From NCBI GenBank assembly GCA_032164295.1, contig JAJHTX010000003.1:3596001-3660000 (forward strand): a stretch of DNA of 64,000 nt, given 5' to 3'. Of the stretch, positions 57,454 through 64,000 are shown in pieces. Source of the DNA: Inonotus obliquus (lineage: Eukaryota; Basidiomycota; Agaricomycetes; Hymenochaetales; Hymenochaetaceae). Under the pieces are notes generated by a model. The model was not told the origin of the DNA, made no database searches, and worked only from the letters and a program-made list of their open reading frames with translations. The position numbers and the translations under genes are program-made. Positions within the stretch are counted from its first letter, which is position 1. Each line of letters begins with the position of its first letter.

Positions 57454-58593
57454 TGAAGGTGATGAACGAATCGGACACCGTGGATACCGTGGATGTGGTG
57501 GAGGCTTTCTTAGTGGATTGGCTTAATGCGAAAGTGAAGATTTACGCGAGTTTCTTGATGCATTTGAGCGCTTTTTTTATGATGTATACTTTCTTGATCT
57601 CTTGGAGTACTCTACTGTACGATTTATTTGACTGGCATCGATGTGAGCGCACGCGAAATAAATAGAGCATTTGCATTGCATTGATTCGGTTCAATCTCAA
57701 CTCGGTCCAACTGAATACCTTTTATTAGCGACCGGGAATCATTCAGTCTTCTATTCGTTTCCGTTCTTCAGCCATGGCCCGAAACCTGGACTGGGACTCT
57801 ACAAAAAAGGGGTGAGCCACCATGGTTTCGGCTCGCTCGAGTCAAACGAATAGTTCGTGTCATGTGTCATTTGTTTAAACTACATGTAGTAGGAAATCAA
57901 GATACAGAAGTCATTACTGATAGCGCCTAGGTGGCCCTAACGTCTAGCGTCTAATGTCCCATGTCTTCGCTAGTTGACTGTGAACATCTGTATCATTCAT
58001 TTTCTCTTTGGAGCTAAGCATCTTACATTCAGGTTCAAGGACAAGCTGTGTCGATTGCTAATTGGTTCAAGTTGTGAATGATCCGAGTACTACTAGTCGC
58101 CTCGATGATCATAATGTTAGCTAGGGCTGGACAGGGCTGGACTGCCTTTGGACGCGGAAGGAAACTGATTGCCGCCGGCGCCGGTGCCAACACATTTGGT
58201 GCTGGCAGAAGGGTTTGTCACAATATATCTTTGAAGCCAATTGTTGGTAGTAGTTTACTAGCGTCTTTATTGCTTTCTGATTAGAAGGAAGGTATAGTAT
58301 CCTTGACCTACCTCGTCGTGTTTTACTATTCTGGAACCGAAGGTAGAATTAAGAATTGCTCGGTAAATGAATACTCGCTCTGCGTTTCACATTGTTCGGT
58401 TTTGAATGATCTGGGAGTCCTCGGGAGTAAAAGCAGGTTTGGGATATACAGAGATGAAGAAGTTGATTTGTAGAAAACGAGTGCCTTCCAACAAAGTTGA
58501 CGGCAGATTGGAGTGATTCGCTGCTGTGCCACAGTGCCAAAGGTAGGATGGTAACCCCATCGCTTCTCTCTCTCTTACCACTACCTTCCTAAT
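57454..58593. other. Intergenic; 3' flank of dioxygenase and 5' flank of LINE
   Basis: ORFs at 57453-57665 (with hydrophobic segments) and 58078-58284 (68 aa with a signal-like N-terminus, MIRVLLVASMIIMLARAG) have no homologue I recognise. The last 200-300 bp probably form the LINE 5' UTR. Confidence 0.35.
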
Positions 58594-59377
58594 ATGGAAG
58601 ACGAACAAACAACGCAAACGCAACCGACCGACAGACCCATCAAAGCCAGACGAAACCCAGAACGCACGAAACGCGCGAAGGTAGTTGTCGTAGAACCCGA
58701 AGGGATGGAATTGGAGGATACGCAGGAGACGACGGACCAAGGTGTGTCGCAAATCGTGTCCGAGCCACGCCCCCCATCCCCCCACACTCCAACTCGCCCG
58801 GAGACTGGCCGTCCCTCCTTATGGAGCAACCAAATCTTCGGCGTGCGATTCCCCAGCCCCCTAGTGATAGATACTCCTGCTCCCCGGCGAGGTCAGAAAC
58901 GACCGTTGTCCGAGATACTCTCACCCCGTCGACCCGCTACCAGGGGCCTGGACAATGTCCACAAATGCAGAGCCGTAACGCTCCTCTCGTGTTTCGGTCC
59001 GGCACTGGAAGCTATAAAAGATAAGGTGGAGCTCCAGCTCAAAACCGCGCCCTCGGAAGAGGAGGTTATTGTGGCGATGGGGAAACTCATTGGATCTACA
59101 CTTGCTTCGGCGATTAATACGATTCATGAGTTGACAAAGCTGGGGAGAGGAGACACATTAGCCCAGGCAGTACTAGCACATGCTAAAGCCGGCTACAATT
59201 CTGAAGGGGGCGGAGACTTCCTACCACTCGCACAACTGATGAACCAGGCCCAACAAAGCCAACAGACAGGAGCTAGCGCTCCCGTCGAGGCGGCCTTGGC
59301 ACGTTTGTCAGCAGAAATTCAGACCCTCAACAACAGGTTCACGGGCCTCCAACAACAACAACAAGCTCGGCCAACCC
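58594..59377 (+). CDS. LINE ORF1, N-terminal segment
   Basis: Starts MEDEQTTQTQPTDRPIKARR. It is Pro- and charge-rich, then has a helical region (FGPALEAIKDKVELQLKTAP) and a Gln-rich stretch ending LQQQQQARPT just before element X. ORF1 proteins are RNA-binding chaperones of LINE ribonucleoprotein. The native frame continues at 60948 and then at 62267. Element X supplies a stop at 59392, so the protein is truncated. Confidence 0.75.
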
Positions 59378-60942
59378 TGAAAGGATTGTGCTGAAATTTT
59401 GATTCGATTAGGAACGCCGATCGAAACTACCCCGGATGGGACCGGTTAATTTCACTGGCCGGAGACGATCAGGATCGACAGCAAGAAGCGGAGAACACGC
59501 GAATCTAATACAATCCGAAGCCGACGATCAAGAAGCATCGGCTAGCAACGCTAATCCCGACGATCACACTAAACCTTCGCAAACGATGCAGCAAGTACAG
59601 CAACCTCCAACGGCTTGCTATAAATGCAGAAGAGTGCGACAGATCATCGAAGACCTACACAAGATAATACTACGGGAGGCAACGGGCATGTTGACATATC
59701 ATGTGTCCAGCGAACGAGCAACAGCTTATCAAGAATACCACAATCCCCCGGAGGTCGTTCGAAATCGCACGAGGTCAACAATAGCAATGGATACGGCAAT
59801 AGGCATGCAACCAAAGACACACTGGACAATAGTAGGAATCCACGACATATTAGCACTCGAGTGCCCAAGCACATTCGTGGAGATCAGTGCAGACTATGTT
59901 ACGAACCGCCGCTCACCGATAACAGCGGCATGGGTTGCAAACACACTCAGGGAACTATGGGCATACTGCAAAGCTATTCGACTACAAGGAGACCTATACC
60001 TAGGCTGGAGAATACCTTCGAACGATACTCGACGAAGTGTACGGCTACTCATTGCCATAGGCACATACGTTAAACCACCTTGGTTTCCCCACGATGATAT
60101 CCGATGTCGAATCACACTTGACGGCCCTGAACAAGAGTCCCGAGGCGACAAGCAAATCACAGCCTTCATAGCCCCAGATGCTATACAACGGAACCCCGAC
60201 GGAATTCCTTAAATGCACGAGCAACTGCGGACGAGCGAACTTTAACTATGGCGCAGCCATGCAAAACCAATGGCATACGAACACGCATTCAATGACTCAC
60301 TCACTGACTCACTCTATGCACAGGGCGCAGCACAAGGCCGACCCCGAGCATAGGTTTCAATTCAGTTCAAGTCAAGATGAGTCAACGCCGAGTCATCGCC
60401 TTGCACAGGGCGCAGTCAATGAGTCAATCCGCAGCAGAACAATGGAATTACCAGACGAGTTTGGAAGCTAGAATAACGAATCAGATCGAGAGTAGGAACT
60501 ACGGAGCGTAGGAAGTGGTCCGTCCACAACATGAGGAAAAGGTATAAATAGTTGTAGACTTAGACCGTAGCTCCCCATCTTTCTTTCGATCGTCTTGTAC
60601 ATCGAGTCCTCTTAGGCATCTAGCTTCTAATCTGAAGACCACCTAATCTGCTTAACCTCTCTTACTCTACGGCGTGGAACGATTGATTAGTCGCCCACCG
60701 ACTAGGGAAGCTTACGAACGGCAGTCGATACTGTCCTACTAGTCTGTCAACGAGGTTGAGGCCTGACTTGATTAGTAAACGAGAGCGTCTGAGGCAACGC
60801 CTAGTATACTTGGGAATCTGCCCTGCTTGTGAAAACCGAGTAGGCTCCGGAAACTCTTAGAAAAGCATCGCCGAACCCGTAACACTGAGGCCGTCCTATT
60901 GTGGTTACTGTATAGTCCCATTAGGGCGAGCGTTTTCTAACA
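59378..60942 (+). mobile_element. Element X, LTR-like with an internal ORF, copy 2
   Basis: Begins TGAAAGGATTGTGCTG and ends GCGTTTTCTAACA. The flanks are an exact 5-bp duplication AACCC (59373-59377 and 60943-60947). It carries the same 258-aa ORF, a (TGACTCAC)-like microsatellite near 60290-60320 and a TATA box (AGGTATAAATAG) near 60540. It has a single copy of the 120-bp unit that is duplicated in copy 1. No adjoining pol was seen. Confidence 0.75.
59436..60212 (+). CDS. Element X ORF, 258-aa protein of unknown function (copy 2)
   Basis: Differs from the 27949-28725 protein at three residues by eye (Gly for Glu near 15, Pro for His near 57, Gln for Arg near 98) and has the same length. 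CYKCRRVRQII and GIHDILALECPSTF are unchanged. Two insertions at unrelated sites both keep this frame open, which argues that the ORF belongs to the element. I cannot name a family; a nucleic-acid-binding role is possible from the basic N-terminus and CxxC but is only a guess. Confidence 0.6.
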   Translation: MGPVNFTGRRRSGSTARSGEHANLIQSEADDQEASASNANPDDHTKPSQTMQQVQQPPTACYKCRRVRQIIEDLHKIILREATGMLTYHVSSERATAYQEYHNPPEVVRNRTRSTIAMDTAIGMQPKTHWTIVGIHDILALECPSTFVEISADYVTNRRSPITAAWVANTLRELWAYCKAIRLQGDLYLGWRIPSNDTRRSVRLLIAIGTYVKPPWFPHDDIRCRITLDGPEQESRGDKQITAFIAPDAIQRNPDGIP

Positions 60943-61118
60943 AACCCAGAACACCAGGCCGCTCCCCAGAACTCACAACACGGGGACAGCACCACCACAA
61001 GCACCAGCAGAGGCGGCGACGACGGGGACGACATACGCTCAAGCCGCCAGCACAGCCACAGCCGCACCATCCACCAGCCACCCAACCAATCCACCCCCAT
61101 CCCCGGAACCGAATGCGC
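60943..61118 (+). CDS. LINE ORF1, middle segment
   Basis: The frame TQNTRPLPRTHNTG...TYAQAASTATAAPSTS continues ORF1 between the two insertions. TYAQAA is typical of the region before the RNA-binding domain of Tad-like ORF1. Pro/Ala/Thr-rich. Interrupted after SPEPNA. Confidence 0.65.
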
Positions 61119-62261
61119 TGAAGAGAACTACGTGCGGCTGAGCTCGGTATCAACCCCGGTATCCCATTCTACGCTTACCCCATGCTACGGTACGGTCCCA
61201 TCTACACCTTACAGTATCCACCAGCACATCTAGAGAAACCGTTGGTCCCATTTCTCAAAGTACCGAACACCGAGAGTACCGGTACCGAGCGCCAAGAAAC
61301 CCGGTACCGAGAATACCGAGAGTACCGAGTGCCGAGAAACCCGGTACCGAGACAAATTGACAATTCGACATGCTCTCATGACATGGATCAGACGTCTTCC
61401 TCTCTGGTATTCATTCCTGATGGTTGGACTATGCATGCCGGTTCTTTGGGGAAGCTCAGGGTCAGTATCTGTTAAGGTTTTCAGGTCCAGTACCACCAGA
61501 AACGTGTCGGTATCAATCAGCAGGGGCGCAGATCTCTTGTCCTGAGGACTTTTCATCCAGGGGTACTATATGCTACGTTTTCATTGGTATCTTGTCCTCC
61601 CTAACCCTTTCTTGTTGTCCCCCTGATGACGCTGCAATGTTCACTTTCCTTGTTACATTTTTATTCAGACTTTTCTTTGTTTTGATCTTCCTTTCTACTT
61701 TCTCCTTTTGGATTTATGAGCTAACTATGGTACAGTAGTATAAATATCTCCTCCTGTACGTAGTAGCTCTCCAGGTAATCTTAGGAGCTAGCCTCTAGCG
61801 TGAGGGCTCAGGTTTTCCTCACCCCCTTCTCAGTCTCATCTCAGCTTCGTCTCAAGTTCTGTCCCAGTTTCGTCTCAAGTGAACCTCAGGAGTTAGCCTC
61901 CCGTGCGAGGGCTCAGGTTTGCTTCCCAGTCCAGTCGACACCTTCATCTACCAGTCTCCCTCATTCTGTTTCTCGCTATACCACCCTGTGCTAGCTGTTT
62001 CCTTGCAATACCGACCTGTACCGACGTTTTTCCCACGGTACCGACCCTCTCGATTCCGGACAAGAACACATTCCCCCCGACATCTAGCTGATCCAGCACC
62101 CCTTTCTATTATTCCTTTGGTTCTCTTTACATCCCCCTTCTACAGACAACAAGTACCGTGAGCGTACTGGATAAGTACTGCCTCATTTGGCCCTCCCCGT
62201 ATTCTTATACCATACACCCCTCGACCGGTACCTCCGGTACCGGCCGCGTTCTCGCACATTT
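61119..62261 (+). mobile_element. GGTACCG-rich LTR-like element, type 1, in LINE ORF1
   Basis: Begins TGAAGAGAACTACGTGCGGC and ends TTCTCGCACATTT. The flanks TGCGC and ATCGC match at 3 of 5 positions. The TATA box AGTATAAATATC lies near 61735. Same family as 10431-11706 and 18251-19556. The ORF1 frame can be followed across it. Confidence 0.7.
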
Positions 62262-63213
62262 ATCGCCAAAACACAGGAAACTCCCCCCAATCACCACCAA
62301 GGCAAAGGACCCCACCCTGGTAATCACTTACAACCCCCCAATCCTGGCCAACAACCACCCCACCGACTACCTACTCAGCAAAGCTGCCAGAGACGTCGTG
62401 CAGTCTCTGCCGACGGCCAGCAAGCTTCGCGTTCTAGCCGCCAGATGGAATCCCAAGGGACATGCCATCATTACCTTCGCAGCAGGCAACGGCGTCACCG
62501 AACAAATCGACCTCCAGGCACAGGCCATTGCAAGCCGGCTGGTCAACACTACCTCTGAAGTCGAGGCGCGCAGGGTTGTCCCGCACGCTACACTCAACAT
62601 ATCCATGGTACCTGTGCGCTTCAACACAAAGGACCAAGCTTTCACTCAGGACGAGGTCCTGGCAGAGCTGAGAGCCAACCCCATCCTTCAACACATTAAA
62701 CTAGCGACGACTCCCTACTACACCGCCAGACCAGAACGGCTGGCGGAGCAAGGTGAGCGCGCTCTGCTCACATGCCCAATCTCCATTACCTTCGACGACC
62801 CCAAGGGGGACGTCCGCGAGCGACTTATGAATAAGCCGCTCGTCTACCTCTTCGGGAGGAGGCTGAGGCTGTCATACAGACACCCTCGCCCCCCCTTCAC
62901 ACAATGCACTAAGTGCCAAGCGCTGGGACACGTAGCTAAAGGCTGCAAACGAGTACCCCTATGCGCACACTGCAACCTGAATCACAGGACAGAGGACCAC
63001 CGCGCTAAGTGCAGACTCTGCGCGAGTGAAGGCATACCCGCCGGCACAGACTGTCCCCACCCTAAACTCTGCCATAACTGCCTAGGGCGCCACTCGGCCA
63101 CAGACCCTACATGCCCCAGACGCAAAACGTACCAGTCTACGGCGCCTCTTATCATCACCTCCTCAGCTAGCGAACCTGGCTCCAAAATCGAAATGAGCGA
63201 AGAAGATTTGTAA
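62262..63213 (+). CDS. LINE ORF1, C-terminal segment with zinc knuckles
   Basis: Open from the insertion to TAA at 63211-63213. It contains an RRM-like part (ITFAAGNGVTEQIDLQAQAI) and then a cluster of Cys/His motifs: CTKCQALGHVAKGC, CAHCNLNHRTEDHRAKC, and CRLC...CHNCLGRHSATDPTC near 62905-63120. These CCHC knuckles bind the LINE RNA. The stop overlaps the ATG of ORF2. Confidence 0.8.
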
Positions 63214-63934
63214 TGGTGTGGATCTACCAATGGAATGTAGGACGGCACAGAGCCGCCATGGAGCAACTCATTGCTAACTTCAACCAAATCTCAATTAACC
63301 ATAGACCCCTACTAATACTAATCCAAGAACCACCGTGGTACCGAATCGGCATCACTCCGTCCCTAATAGATAAAGAGGGGGAGGAGGTCTATGGCCTCCC
63401 CAACCTCCCAGGATACACCGCTTGCCTACCTCCGGGCGCTCCAAAGGACCGCCCAAGAGTAGCCACTCTAGTATCCAAACTCCTCCCTTCGTCAGGATGG
63501 ACGATAGTGGGACCACTCTCTCACGGCACTGACGTGCTAACCATCCAAATACAAGGTACTAATATCTGCAATTACTACGGCTGCCAACCACCAGACTCCA
63601 GACGCAGGGACAACCACCCTGAGGCGTACCCTGGGGAAACCTTCCTCTATAGCCTCCCCTTTAACCTAGCCTCTCAAACCATCTTTGCGGGAGACTTCAA
63701 CCGCACGAGGGACAGCTGGACCTCCTTACCGGTCCGACTGTACCGGGACCGACAAAGCAAGAAACTGGACGACTTCTTCCAAGAGAACACCCTCCAACCA
63801 GCCTTCGACCCAGACACTCCAACGCGCAGGGAGGCGAACAGCCTAATCGACATGATATGGGTACCAACAACAATGGACGCCACGCAGATCCGTGACTCCT
63901 ATGTAGTGGAATACACCAGACTCTCCGACCACGC
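63213..63934 (+). CDS. LINE ORF2, AP-endonuclease domain (partial)
   Basis: Starts at the ATG overlapping the ORF1 stop (TAATG). It shows endonuclease motifs WNVGRHRAAMEQLI, ILIQEPPWY (catalytic Glu), NYYGCQPP, IFAGDFNRT (GDFN), NSLIDMIWV and SDHA (catalytic His). This nuclease nicks the target DNA before reverse transcription. The frame is cut at 63935 by a GGTACCG type 1 element; the RT lies beyond the window or is separated by that element. Confidence 0.82.
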
Positions 63935-64000
63935 TGAAGAGAACTACGTGCGGCTGAGCTCGGTATCGAGCCCGGTATCCCATTCTACGCTTATCCCATG
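63935..64000 (+). mobile_element. GGTACCG-rich type 1 element, start only
   Basis: TGAAGAGAACTACGTGCGGC and the following bases match the start of 61119-62261 closely. Left flank is CACGC. The element runs off the window. Confidence 0.7.

Larger units (their letters stand above)
58594..63934 (+). mobile_element. APE-type LINE, interrupted by element X and a GGTACCG element
   Basis: ORF1 with zinc knuckles is followed by ORF2 starting with an apurinic-like endonuclease, the layout of fungal Tad/I-like LINEs. ORF1 is split at 59378-60942 (element X) and 61119-62261 (type 1 element). ORF2 is cut at 63935 by another type 1 element that runs past the window. The reading frame of ORF1 is open on both sides of each insertion, so the LINE was intact recently. 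The RT domain would lie beyond the window. Confidence 0.85.

Noticed and set aside
57453..57665. 70-codon ORF after the dioxygenase
   Set aside because: It overlaps the last codons of the dioxygenase and probably lies in its 3' UTR; its hydrophobic segment alone is weak evidence.
58078..58284. 68-codon ORF with a signal-like N-terminus
   Set aside because: The simple Gly/Ala-rich composition and lack of relatives or cysteines make it too weak to call.
61903..62091. ORF in type 1 element resembling 10601-10924
   Set aside because: Derived from repeated GGTACCG and CTCAGG words, with length and frame varying between copies.

Overview
The window looks like nuclear DNA of a filamentous basidiomycete, probably an agaricomycete. 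Genes carry many 50-60 bp GT-AG introns, there is a fungal Ppo-type fatty-acid dioxygenase, a PSO2/SNM1 nuclease, a PIF1 helicase and a fungal deaminase-fold gene, and roughly two thirds of the sequence is nested retrotransposons typical of a repeat-rich fungal accessory region. No rRNA, tRNA or CRISPR array was recognised. Exon coordinates were worked out by hand from splice signals and reading-frame closure.

Layout. (1) 1-4.9 kb: two copies of an unrecognised paralogous gene family (here family P) flanking a decayed Argonaute gene on the minus strand. (2) 6.1-20 kb: a decayed Ty3/gypsy chromovirus carrying a 5'-truncated LINE, a GGTACCG-rich LTR-like element and a 2.1-kb LTR-like insertion, then an inverted composite of GGTACCG-rich elements and a palindromic element. 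(3) 20.5-32.5 kb: a second Argonaute remnant split by a GGTACCG element, a hAT-type MITE and a young Ty1/copia element; the copia is itself split by two LTR-like elements, one of which (element X) contains an intact 258-codon ORF. (4) 32.9-44.8 kb: the family P cluster proper, with more family members, each of the first ones preceded by a minisatellite of TCCCA-N4-TGGGA dyads and a TATA box, mixed with a third Argonaute remnant, an XRN1 exonuclease remnant and two identical-length TA-flanked MITEs. (5) 44.8-57.5 kb: ordinary single-copy genes: an OTT_1508-like deaminase (minus), PSO2/SNM1 (plus), PIF1 (minus) and a 23-exon Ppo dioxygenase (plus). (6) 58.6 kb to the end: a LINE with ORF1 and the start of ORF2, interrupted by a second copy of element X and two GGTACCG elements.

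How it fits together. The most unusual structure is family P: at least six related genes or fragments (431-913, 4383-4934, 34900-35586, 39987-40508, 42293-43042, 44065-44787) that I cannot assign to a known family. Three have a shared promoter cassette, and they are interspersed with remnants of two RNA-silencing/RNA-decay genes (Argonaute and XRN1). All three PIWI remnants lack the first catalytic aspartate, and the codons suggest their common ancestor already had glycine there. Whether family P has anything to do with RNA is inference; the sequence shows only co-location and co-duplication.
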